A stretch of DNA of 64,000 nt, taken from NCBI GenBank assembly GCA_023935145.1, contig CM043700.1, positions 2,816,001-2,880,000 on the forward strand. Reading direction: 5' to 3'. The translations under genes and the position numbers were made by a program. The stretch is from Bretschneidera sinensis. Its lineage: Eukaryota > Streptophyta > Magnoliopsida > Brassicales > Akaniaceae. Positions 23,470 to 35,700 of the stretch are shown here, piece after piece; position 1 is the stretch's first letter; every line of letters begins with the position of its first letter. Below the pieces are notes generated by a model. It was given only the letters and a program-made list of their open reading frames with translations, ran no database searches and was not told where the DNA came from.

Positions 23470-24290
23470 AGTCGGTACTCGGCCCCCAAGGGAGTTCGAG
23501 TATCGAGTTAGGTGACTCCAATTCATTGGGTCCCACTAACTTGAAGGATTAACCAACTCGACCCCAAAGGAGTCCAATTACAAGTTAGGTAAGCCCAAAT
23601 CATTGGGTCCCACCAAGTTGAAGGATCAACCAGCTCGGCCCCAAAGGAGTCTGAGTACAAGTTAGGTGAACCCAATTCACTGGGTCCCACCAACATGAAG
23701 GTTTTCAACTCGGTCCCAAAGGAGTCTGAGTACCGAGTTAGGTGAGCCCAATTCATTGGGTCCCACAGACTTGAAGAGTCTCCAACTCGGTCCCAAAGGA
23801 GTCCGAATATTGAGTTAAGTGAGTCTAATTTCACTGGGACCCACCAACTTGAAAAACTCACCAACTCGACCCAAGGACAAGCCGAGTATCGAGTTAGGTA
23901 TCCCAATTTCACTATGGCCCATCAACTCAACCTAAGGACAAGCCGAGTACCGAGTTGAGTGTTCCAATTTCACTGGGACCCACCAACTCGGTTTAAGGGC
24001 AAGTCGAGTACCTTCCAATTTTACTTGGACCCACCAACTCGACCTAAAGACCAGCCGAGTACCGGGTTGGGTGTCCCAATTTCACTGGGACCCATCAACT
24101 CAGCCCAAAAACAAGCCAAGTACTGAGTTAAGTGTCCCAATTTCATTAGGACCCATCAACTCGGTCTAAGGGCAAGCCGAGTACCTCCCAGTTTTACTAA
24201 GACCCACGAACTTGGCCCAAGGACTAGCCAAGTACCAAGTTGGGTGTCCCAATTTCACTGGGACCAACCAACTTGCCAAAAAAAAAACTT
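23470..24290. repeat. Degenerate tandem repeat array, about 12 units
   Basis: The motif '(g/a)agta(c/t)cgagtta' with 'ttcactgggacccaccaact' recurs near 23498, 23575, 23652, 23727, 23805, 23885, 23947, 24006, 24057, 24118, 24180 and 24231. The first units are spaced about 77 bp, the later ones about 60 bp. The 129-codon minus-strand frame across 23523-23912 follows the repeats and is not a recognisable protein. The array probably forms the untranslated leader of the gypsy-type element. Confidence 0.88.
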
Positions 24291-24299
24291 TTGACATCA

Positions 24300-24720
24300 A
24301 CACTAAGACATCGTTTGGAAGCTGCCACTCCTTTAAAAACTAAAGGAGTTTAAAGGAGAGGACATGTGATATAGGACAAATATACCCTCGAACCATAAGA
24401 TGACACCTGTAAACCATAAGGGCAAAACGATAATCTCTACCTTATTAAGTCATAGTGCAAAATAAGGGGTCCCTCAAATAGTAAGCAAGAGACTATTCAT
24501 TTTTTACTTTTGCTCTCCCTAATTCACACTCTGACTTAATCTTCAGAGGATCCTTCCCAGAGCCAACCGCTCTGGGTTGACTTTTTTTTCAGGTAAAACG
24601 AACCTATCTCGGACCAAACGAGAACTAGTCAACGTATGACCTTCCTTCGACTAACTTAGACTTGACCCCAGTAGCAAACCTAATTAGACCTAAATACACC
24701 CGACCTATTTTTGGTATCGA
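24300..24720 (-). repeat. LTR-like sequence next to the tandem array
   Basis: Contains blocks such as 'accctcgaaccataagatgac' and 'gccaaccgctctgggttgac' typical in style of gypsy LTRs, at the expected 5' side of the array in minus orientation. No second copy, TG/CA ends or target duplication was identified, so this is tentative. Confidence 0.3.
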
Positions 24721-24729
24721 TAAAAGTAA

Positions 24730-26690
24730 ATAACTTTAATGGAAACTTTGCCTTTTTCCGACAATAATACTCATAGTTTTACTTCATTATTCTTATTTCA
24801 TACTTTCATTTGATGTAGGCCATTAGGGCAATAAAAAATATGAGCATATCTAAGTGAGTTAAGTAATGTAGATTTTATCATATTTTTAAAACTATTATAT
24901 GTTGCTAATAATTATAAGGTTCCAATATCATGAGCTAATTAAATAGGTTTTTATATAAAAAAAAAAGTTATAGATCATTACAAATTAATAACTTTTGGCT
25001 TGTGATATACATGTTAAATCATGAAGTAAAAAACTACTGATTCTTTTTTAAAGAAGAAAATTGTGGAAAATTTAGATAGTAATATATAGACTTCATCACC
25101 TATTTGCCATTGTCTACATAACCTATTCCGACATCATTTGTACAACTTGGTACGAGTTTTATTATTTCATTACCTTCTTGTAGCGTTGTACAAATTTTAA
25201 TGCTTCTGTAAAGCATACTTGTCTTAATTATCACTTGTTATGGTTTATGTGAAATACATGTTCTATTGAAGGTTTGTATAAAACTAATATTATGTGGTAA
25301 AATATTTACTTGCTTTGTGGACGTTTAGTAATTTCTTAGTAACTGAAAAAAAAGCCTGACAAAGTAACCTTAGGATTAATCATATATTTCAACCATATCT
25401 ATAGAAAATTCATGGCTTCCCCTGTGCACAATACTATATATTATTAGTAGTGACGGTAATAGCAAAACTGGCTATTATTTATGCATATGTATATTTATAT
25501 ACACAATGACTTTGATAATTTTTAATATATTATTTCTCTTAATATTTTAAACAAATAAATTTTTGAAAATAGTCACGTACATATATAGTATGGGTACACG
25601 ATTAGTCAATAATATATATAATTTTTAATAAACAGTCAATCGGTCTATCTATATATTTGTTTATAATGTATATGTACTTAACATAAATTTAATTTTTAAT
25701 GTTTTATTAATATATTTTTATGGTAATATATTGAATTTCAATAGTACTATATTTTCGTTTTTTTTATATGTTTCATTGAAATTTTTAATAATTTTTTTAT
25801 TTTCACAATAGAAATTAAAAATAACATAGATATCTTAATTTCATCTTTAATTATTTGATTATTTTCAAATTAAATTTATTTAATTATAGTCTTGCTTTGT
25901 ATTTATAGATTTATTTATCTATTTTAAAATTGTTGAAGTTCTGTTTTTTTAATCAAATTGGGAATTATAGTCATTTGAACAATATACCATAAAAAAACTC
26001 ATTAGTTTGCTTAAAGTAATAAACTAACCCAATTAGACTCCCAATAACTAAGTTTTTGAGTTCATATTCCAAAAAATAGAAATGAATTTATGTGGAATAC
26101 TCTCTAAACTTTACAAATACAAAATTATAAAGCTCAATCTAAAAAAGTTTCAAATTAAAAAAATACAATCATTTTATGTAGTAAACTAATTGAATTTAAA
26201 TAAATGAATGAAACAATTTAGCTATTTAAGTTGTAAAGTAAGTCGAATTAAATCTCTAACAAATGAAATTTAACTGATGATATATTTTTTTTATCATAAA
26301 TTATTATAAAAAAATATTTGAGATTATTTATGGATATTATTAACATTATCTTTTAAGATTGTCAACATTTTAACAGTAAGTTTTAAGAAAAAAATTTAAC
26401 TTCCTACTAATTTCTACTTTATTTCCCCCTTTCATTTTGGTAACACACGTTTGTTTTGATAAATTAAACTTGTGTGTAACTTGCCTTTTCCATCTAATTG
26501 TCATGTAGGCATCAAAAGTTTGGGTGAAAATGTCGTGGTTTCAAATTAGTGGAGCCTATTATAATTAGGTGCAAAATATGTAATTTAGCCTTTTACTTTT
26601 CTTACCCTCCCTAAGTTTAGCCTTTGCTTCCTTTACCCACGAACTTCCCAATGGTGTAAAAGACTACATTTTTCCAAATTGTCTGCTATC
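24730..26690. other. AT-rich intergenic stretch, nothing recognised
   Basis: Very AT-rich, with no ORF, RNA gene or terminal repeats that I can support. The last part before 26800 is presumably the promoter and leader of the IIL1 gene. Confidence 0.6.
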
Positions 26691-26799
26691 GGCTCGTGTC
26701 GTGTGTTCAGCACTGCGCTTCCACTTTTGAGATTTTTTAAACAACAGAAATCGAAGATAGCAAAAGTTCAACAATAATCGCGCAGATTTAGATCCAGTA

Positions 26800-29700
26800 A
26801 TGGCTTCCTATGCTATTTCTTCGTCTCCAGCTTCTTTCATCAGCAACAGCAAGGTCAATACTTTCACATATTCTCTTTAGTTTTTCACCTTTTTTATATT
26901 TATTTTCAAATTTTTTGTTCAGCTTATAACTTTGATTATTGTTTAACAGAAAGATTTGGGTCTTTCTTCTATATCCTGTTCGTCACAATTTTCCATTCAC
27001 ACATGTAATAAGAAATCAGTACCGAGAAAGATCGTGTCGGTTATGGCACCGCAGCAGTCAGAACGCAAGCCAGCCGCCACTGGCTCAGTTGAGCTTTTTC
27101 CTGTTTTTTTATTAACTTGATGCTTTTATTACCAAATTGCGTTTTTTGTTTCTGATGGTGGATTCATTTGTTTTTTTTTTGTTGAATTTACAGGTGAAGA
27201 CTGCAATGACGATGACTGAAAAGATATTTGCGAGGGCCTCAGAGAAATCCCAGTTGAGCCCAGGTGATAATGTTTGGGTTAACGTTGATGTCCTGATGAC
27301 CCATGATGTTTGCGGCCCTGGTTCCATTGGTATCTTCAAGAATGAATTCGGCGAAAATGCTAAGGTGTTGAATTTGTTATTAGCTTACTTACGTTAGTAA
27401 TTGTTTGTTTTATTCATAGATGAGTTCTTGATAATATGTACTGCTTTTTTTTTCAAGCTGATATCTTAAGTTGGACTATCCTTATTTTTTTGTTGTATAG
27501 GTTTCTCACTAGAATTTGAACTGGTTCATTGTATTTTACACAGCAATTTAATGTGAAATTATTGATTAAATGAATGTGGAAATGGTTTTATTGGTCTCAC
27601 CATGTTCTTTTGTATGCTTTACAAGGATTGCATGAAGTGCAAGATTTGATTGAGTGGTTTCTACGAGTATGCTATGATTACTTTTTAAAGATATTCTGTT
27701 TCTTTTAGCTCAATATCCTCATCAATTTCTTTCATTACATCTATATAATTGAGTTTAAAAATTCACATATTTTAACAATTTATTCTCTCTCTCTCTCTCT
27801 TTCCAGTGTGTGCTTGTGTTTTTACAGCTATTCAAGTATCTATTTCTATGTCTGAAGTTAATTAACCACATCACTAATTTGACATTGCAGGTTTGGGACC
27901 GTGAAAAGGTTGTCATTATACCTGACCATTATATATTCACAAGTGATGAACTCGCAAACCGTAATGTGGATATTTTGAGGGATTTTTGCATGGAGCAAAA
28001 TATCAAATATTTCTATGATATTAAAGATCTTAGTAATTTCAAGGTATTTTCTCATCCTTTATTTTGTAATGCATTTTGCTAAAGAAGTCTCTCCCTGTTA
28101 CTGACGTGAGACTAAGTTTTGCTTAATGCTTTTGCAGGCTAACCCTGACTACAAAGGTGTATGCCACATTGCACTTGCACAAGAAGGTCATTGCAGGCCC
28201 GGAGAGGTGACTTAAATTATTGACTTGTTATACTTTAATCAACTATGGCATTATGGTTCAGAACTGCTGTTAAACCTTTGGCACTGCCTCCAGGTCCTGT
28301 TAGGTACAGACTCCCACACCTGTACTGCTGGAGCATTTGGCCAGTTTGCTACAGGAATTGGCAACACCGATGCAGGTTTTGTGTTAGGCACCGGGAAACT
28401 CCTGCTTAAGGTTTGTTAATGTTGATTTTTTGGTGTAATATTTGAGTTTTGGTAATAGGCTATGTTTCCTATTGTGCATATTATTTGGCGTTTGATAGTT
28501 TTCTCACAATTAGTTTAAGTCAGTTTACATATTGGCTTATTTATTTATTTTTCTTTTTGGTGAATTGCGTCCTGTCATGAACAGAAAGCTAGCATATTCC
28601 GCTTCCCTTTGTTTATTCATCTGATTACGATTCTGCGTTTCTGTTGTGTAAGCATCAATGTAAATACATTAAACAAATCACCTATGCAAATATTAATGTA
28701 TTTCCTATATTTAAGTTGTCCCAGCGAAAGTGTGAACTTATACAACCTTCACAGTTTAATTCTTAACAATCACAGAATTTTCTTAGAGAATTGTTGACAG
28801 TATCTATTGATGTATGGTTGTGCAGATTTTTCTTGGTTCATCAAAGCAATAAGTTCTGCTCACAATTTTTGTGGTCGGAGGAGTACTTTTTGCTTCATGT
28901 TTGTTACTTTAGGCCTCTGTAGGTTTTGTCTGCCAATCATCCTGAGTTTTATAATCTATGATTAGCTTCTGTGGTTTTATGAATCAAGGGTTAATAATAA
29001 TCTCGCTTGCTATCATGTTTAATGTTTTATATTTTATGCAGTGAATTTGCTTGTTTGTTCCATTACATGGTCATTGAATTATATACTTTTTGAGTTTTAA
29101 AATGCAAATGATGTTTGAAGAATTATCTTGCGCCTTGTAAATTTAATCTTCCTATGAAGCTTTATATATGGTCTTGTTATACTTTCTGTAAACTCATATT
29201 TTCTTCTTTGAACTGTTTTAGTTTAGATACTTCTGACTTCAGTTACTTGTTATCTGCTTAAATCCATAACTTTGCAGGTTCCTCCAACTTTAAGATTTGT
29301 AATGGATGGGGAAATGCCTGATTATCTGCTTGCGAAGGATTTGATTTTGCAAGTAAGTTCAATTGGGTTTTGAAGAATTTGTCGCCTTTTATTAAGCATT
29401 AGATAACCATTTAAATGTTTTGTCTATTTGGATGAGCTTAAATTCAAATTCAATTAAACCAAAAATAGTTGGTGTTTTCTACATCATTATTTTTCCTCAG
29501 ACCTACCCGATACAAGGTCATATCTTCATTGAGATTTTTTGAGATCAAAATTTTCTTTTCTACTTCAACCCAAATTATTTTTGGACTACTTAATCCTTTC
29601 CATAACCATCTACATGCATAAAGTCATTTCTCCGGGTAAGTCCATTAGTGCACCAGTGAGGAAGAGTGATATACTGTTTGATGAATGTAACTTCCGCTTG

Positions 29701-32700
29701 GTTTATTGGTGTATTTTTAGATGATTGTAGCTACCTTTTTCTGTGTGTTGTCTCAAAAGTGATCATCATCTTTGCAGATTATCGGTGAAATTTCTGTGGC
29801 TGGTGCGACATACAAATCTATGGAGTTTGTTGGCACAACTGTTGAAAGTTTAACTGTAAGTGAATTTCTGTCTTAAACTGCAAGAATATTAGGCCGCTTC
29901 CCAATTTCTGTCTACAGTTGCATATTGCACTTAAATGGATGATGAATTTGGTTCTTCTGGTCGTTTGTACTGGATAGATGGAAGAACGAATGACGTTATG
30001 CAACATGGTTGTTGAAGCTGGTGGAAAGAATGGTGTCGTCCCTGCTGATAGTACTACATTTAAGTACCTTGCGGTTAGTGCAATAGATTTTTGTTTGGCG
30101 CATTAGGGCAATATATTGTGCTTAGATGTTCTTGCAATAGAATATGCTTTCTTTATGCATAGTACATGACTATTTTGCCTTAAATGGGCTTATGGCGTGA
30201 ATGCTTGTTTTGTGCAGGACAAGACATCTGTGGCCTATGAACCAGTTTATAGCGATGAGCAAGCGAGGTGAGGTTTTTGTGATTAAATGTTACTAAAGGA
30301 TAATTGCTTAAAGTATTAGATGCTTCTTATAGTAGTAACTTTAGAAGACTTGAAGGAAAGGTGAGTTTTGTAACCAGATATGAAAACTTTATAATTAGAT
30401 TACATTTTTTTATTAGGCTCAAAACTGATTCTCTATTTTTTGGGTAATTTGGCATGAAAGAAATAGAAGAGCCTTTGATGGGACGGAAAGTCATTTGGCT
30501 TCCATTAAGGACGAGTGGATACATACTTTTGGCTTTTGGTATACGGGAATTTTTTTTGTAAATGATGAAGATTTACTAGACTTCATTGAGATACTATCTT
30601 ATATATAGTTTTTTGTAATTGGGGGCACTACCCCATTTTAATATACTTTCTTTTACTGATAAAAAAAATAATATCAAGCAGTTTATGGTTTGAGACATGG
30701 TCAACTAACTTCAGTTTGTTAGACTTATCATTTACTAATGTGGACAATCATATCAAATGTGAAAAGAATGATGTTCTATGACATATAGGCAATGTTTGGG
30801 AATGTATTTAACTAGGGATTAAAGCAACTTTTTCATAATCCCTACTTAAATACATCCCAAACATCGCCATAATCTTGTATAGTTGTATTCAACTATTCGG
30901 GATGAAAAACCTGTTGACTTATTTTATTTTGCAAATTGGTTTCTTGTTATGCTTTTGGATTTCATTTGTACTTATAAGTTCTTTCTCCTTCAGTTTTCTC
31001 TCTGAGTACAGATTTGATATCTCAAAATTGGAGCCGTTGGTGGCAAAGGTGGGTGATTTTACATAGTTCTAAGTGTAAAGTCTTTCTGTTTAGGGTAAAT
31101 TTTCAAAAAATAGTGGACATTGTTTAAACTCTATTATGATTTGGTGAGAGCTGTTTGTCTTGATATTAGTTCTTGACAGTGTTTGTTGTTGCCTTTTCCC
31201 ATGAATCATGCACTACATTTATCTTTGCAGCCTCATTCTCCTGATAATCGTGCTTTAGCAAGAGAATGCAAAGATGTGAAAATTGATAGGGTATATATCG
31301 GTTCTTGTACTGGTGGGAAAACAGAGGATTTTCTGGCTGCAGCTAAAGTTTTTCTGGCTTCAGTAAGTGCCATGTATCTTTTATTGCTTATTAGAAAACT
31401 ATTGGACTTGTAAGTCTTTACTCATATGCTGCCACAAGTTAATACTTGAAGTACAGCGAATATTTTTTTTTTCTTTTGAAGGAAAAGAAGGCTTATCGCC
31501 TAATTCATTGTTTATGTATCGTGTATATGTTCTTTAATCTTTCTTTGTGCGGGTTTTATTATAATTTGACTGCTGGTGGCTGGTTCTGAGGATGTTTTAT
31601 TTTCATTTAGAGTTACAAGAAGTATGACGTCCTCAGCGATATCGTGGGGATTAATACCATTTTATGATAAGGGTTGCATCTTGCTAATCAAATACATGTC
31701 TAATGCTCTAATGTATTCTTATAGTGGCACAAGTAATTTGCATCTTTTGTTTCTTATTGCCTTTGTTTGTTTCAACTTATTTCACAATAAGCAACACTTT
31801 AAGCATTCATTTACCTAAACACTAAACCAGCTTAAAGGATCATCAATTAAAGAACCTGATTAATTGTATAATACTATGCAATTTCACATTGTAGCATTAT
31901 TGTATTCATTTGACCCAGAGTTTTGTGCTTTAGGTGTCCTAGTATGTTTTATGCATTTTCAAGAGAAAATGTCATTTGCTTTTTGAGGGCAGTTGATTTC
32001 TTTTTGGGGGGTTTAAGCTTTAAGAAATCTAATTGCTTACCTGCAGGGCAAAAAGGTCAAAGTCCCCACGTTTCTTGTCCCTGCTACCCAAAAGGTTGGT
32101 GATCAAGAATACAAAGTGCTGAATGAACTGGTTTATAGGTTGATAAGGTGGGGAGATGAAATGGTTACTTATTTATATATATGGTAATTGACAGGTTTGG
32201 ATGGATATGTATACTCTCCCAGTTCCAGGATCTGGTGGCAAGACTTGTTCCCAGATTTTTGAGGAAGCTGGCTGTGACACTCCTGCAAGTCCTAGTTGTG
32301 GTGCTTGTTTGGGTGGCCCAAGAGACACTTATGCACGAATGAATGAACCTCAGGAAAGTTGTTTTTTCTTATTCTCACACTTTCAAAAAGCATTGATTTG
32401 ACTGTTCTAATTGAATTAGGTCTCAAGTTATTTATTAAATGCATATCATAATTCTCTACAATGATGAGTCTAGTGAATAGGAATGGAGGAGTAGCCTATG
32501 GTCCATTTCTAATGGTCTCCCCACTACAATTATACAAAATGGTTCCATATACAATCTGGATTAGTTAATTATTCAAAGACAAGACTGTAAATTGAATATA
32601 TGTTCTACCGAGCTCTCAAGTGGCCTTTTCTAGAGACCAAAGTGTTTCTGATAACCACATTAAGTGCTGAAAAGTGAACTTAATCATTTGAAGTGTGTTC

Positions 32701-35700
32701 AGTAATTCATTTATTTCTAAACATTTTATTGTGTTTGTCAACAAGGAAAATCGGTACTTAGTTTAAAATCGCATCATCCATTAAGCTTCCCTGTGGCTAA
32801 ACTTATCAGTGTTTGATGGACGTTTGGCTCTGTTTGGCTAAAGTTATCAGGTGATCGCATCATCAAACGGCTGGTCAAACCAGCTTAAAGCTGGTTTGAT
32901 GGACCATATCAGTGTTCATCAAACCATAAGCTCTAGTTGCTTATTACAACTTAAAGCTGATAATCAGCTTAAAGCTCTAAGCTAGGAGGGACCGACTTAT
33001 TTTTTCTCCTGCTTTAAACACCCATTTGACCAAGTAAAAGACCTATATGCCGTTAATCTTTTCTGCTGTTCCCATCTTTCTCTTCTTGCTATTCTCTCTT
33101 TCTCCTCTCTCACCTCCCTGACCACTGCACAAGGAGCTGCCTTGCAGGCCAGCAGCAGCCACTGCTTGTGTAGCGGCTGCGCGAACCAGCAGCGCCCAAT
33201 GTAGCCGCTGGTCCAGCAGTTGCTGCGTTTACCATGGCCGTGTGGCGCTCCAGATCTGGCATCTGGTTTTGATTTTTTCTTTTAAGTTTCTATTTTTTGT
33301 AGAAAATATGTTCAATTCATAACTTTTTTCCAAATATAGAAATAAAAAGTAAACTAAATTTTAGTTAAGAAACAAAGGATATTAATTATGCTAATTTAAT
33401 ATAATTATTTTTGTAGTTTTTTAATTTAATTATTAATATTTTTTATATATTGATGTTGATCTTAATTTAGTTGTTTATACAACTAATTTAGCTATTAATA
33501 TTCAACTCATTTAATTATTATTATAGTATTACACTAAGTTAACATTTAATTATTAAAAGTATCTAGTGTGGGGGTTTGGAAATGGATTCGGAAAGGGTGG
33601 GAGGACTTCCGGCCCTTTGTTGAGATTTTAGTGGGTAATGGAGTTAGAACTCGTTCTTGGTACGATGGGAACTCTCCTTTAAAGGACAAATTTTTGTCGA
33701 TTTTTAATATTGTGAGAGATAAAGAAGTAGGTGTTAGCTCTTGTTACTTATTGTCAAATGAAGGGGTCTCTTGGGTTGTGCTATTTATCCGTAATGTTCA
33801 AGATTGAGAAGTAGAAGAGATTACGTTGTTTTTGGAAACTTTATATAACTCTAGGATTGAGATAGGTAGAGAGGATGTGATGAAATGGGGACCTTGCTCG
33901 GAAAAAGGTTTTAATGTGAAAGATTTTTATAAAATCGTCCTTGATTGAGCCCCTTCGAACGATCATTCCAATTTCCCTTGGAAAGCAATTTGATGCTCTC
34001 GTGCTCCCAAGAAAGTTAATTTCTTTTTATGAGAGGCCTCTTGGGAGAAAATTCTTACCCTTACAATCTTCAAAGAAGGGGAAAAACGATTGTTAATAGG
34101 TGCTATGTTTGTAAGGATTGTGCCGAGTCCGTGTTTCATCTCTTGATAGAGTACTCTTTAGCGAGAAGTTTGTGGGAAATGGCTTGTAAAATTGTGGAGT
34201 GTCTTGGGTGATTGCAGGCTATGTGATAGATAAAATTTGGGCTTGGAGTGGTTTGAGAGCTTCTAAGGAGGTCAAGAAGGCTTTGTCTTTGATTCCTCAT
34301 TCTATTTGTTGAATAGTATGGAGAAAAAGGAATCGGAGAGCTTTTGATAGAGTGGAGATACCTATTGGAATTATAAGAGATAGTTGGTTCAATACCCTCA
34401 ATTTTTGCTTTAGAGGGAATTTCTTTGTAAATAATGAGGATTTTCAAGATCTGATAGACTTTCTTCATTGCAATTAGCCTTGGGCTAGAGTTGCACCCTC
34501 TTGGTGTTTTCTAATCAATTTTTATTTATCAATTTTTTTATATTAAAAGTATCTAATTTTTTAATTAGTTAAAAAGTATCTAATTCTGAAAGATGATTTA
34601 ACTTGAACATTATTTACTAATATTTTATTTTATTATTTGTTAAAAATTTAATATAATATATTTATTAATTTTAATTAAATTAGTAAAGAAATTTATTTTT
34701 ACAAAAATAAGTTGAAAAATCAATCTGTTAAATAAAGAACAGAAACCAAATCCTCCCATACGTATTTTTAGTCATTTGATAGCTATAGCTATGAACTAAT
34801 TTATTTGTAACTTCAGGACTTATTATCCAAAGACTAAACTACTTATTTTATAAACCTGCTTTGGCACCTGATTTAAGTTGATTCAGCTTAAAGCAATAAG
34901 CGGTTGAAGTTCAGCTAACCCAAATAGGCTCTAAGTAATGAACACCAATGCTGAAGGACACATCAACATCATTTACCTTCATTATATTATTACAATCACC
35001 ACTACCTTCATTGCATCTTTGTCACCACTGCTTCCACTCTCACCATCAGCGCAACACCATCACCACTTTCACAATCACCACAGCTTATCACCATATCTTC
35101 TCTGCTATTACCACCATCATTATGCTTTCCAGTCACTGCTGCCAACAGCCTTCACCACGACTGTTGTTATCGTCACCATCACAAGTTCACAATAATGCCA
35201 CTACGCAGACGTCATTGTGACCACCATCACAAAATCACCCTTAACATTATGAATTCTTATACAAATTTTAAATAAACAAATAAATTTATATTATTTTAAT
35301 TATAAAGAACATTAATATTATTTTAAATCTTTTTTCTCCTCATATTGAACTATTATGAGTAGAATTTTTTTTAATTAAATTCAGTGTTTTTTTTAAGCTT
35401 TATAGTTTCAGCAGTTAAAATTCATTTTTTGTACTTATAGTTCAGCTCTGAAATTTTCTGTCTTTATTTTCAGCATTCAGCATTTAATTTTCAATTTTAT
35501 CTAACAGCACCTAAGATTGATGAAATTTCGCTCCCTCTGGCTTTCCAGGATATTAATAATTTCATGATGGTTAATCTAGTTTGAGATGTTGAAATCCTTT
35601 TCCTCTGGATTGCTGTGGTATGGTGCAAGGGGGAAAATAACATAACTAAATATTTAGACATCTTACAGGGTCACCATGCTCTTCAAACAGACTATACAGT

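Noticed and set aside
23523..23912. 129-codon minus-strand frame
   Set aside because: It follows the degenerate tandem repeat and shows no recognisable protein.
34938..35220. Thr/His-rich open frames
   Set aside because: Simple-sequence CAC/CAT DNA inside the last IIL1 intron.
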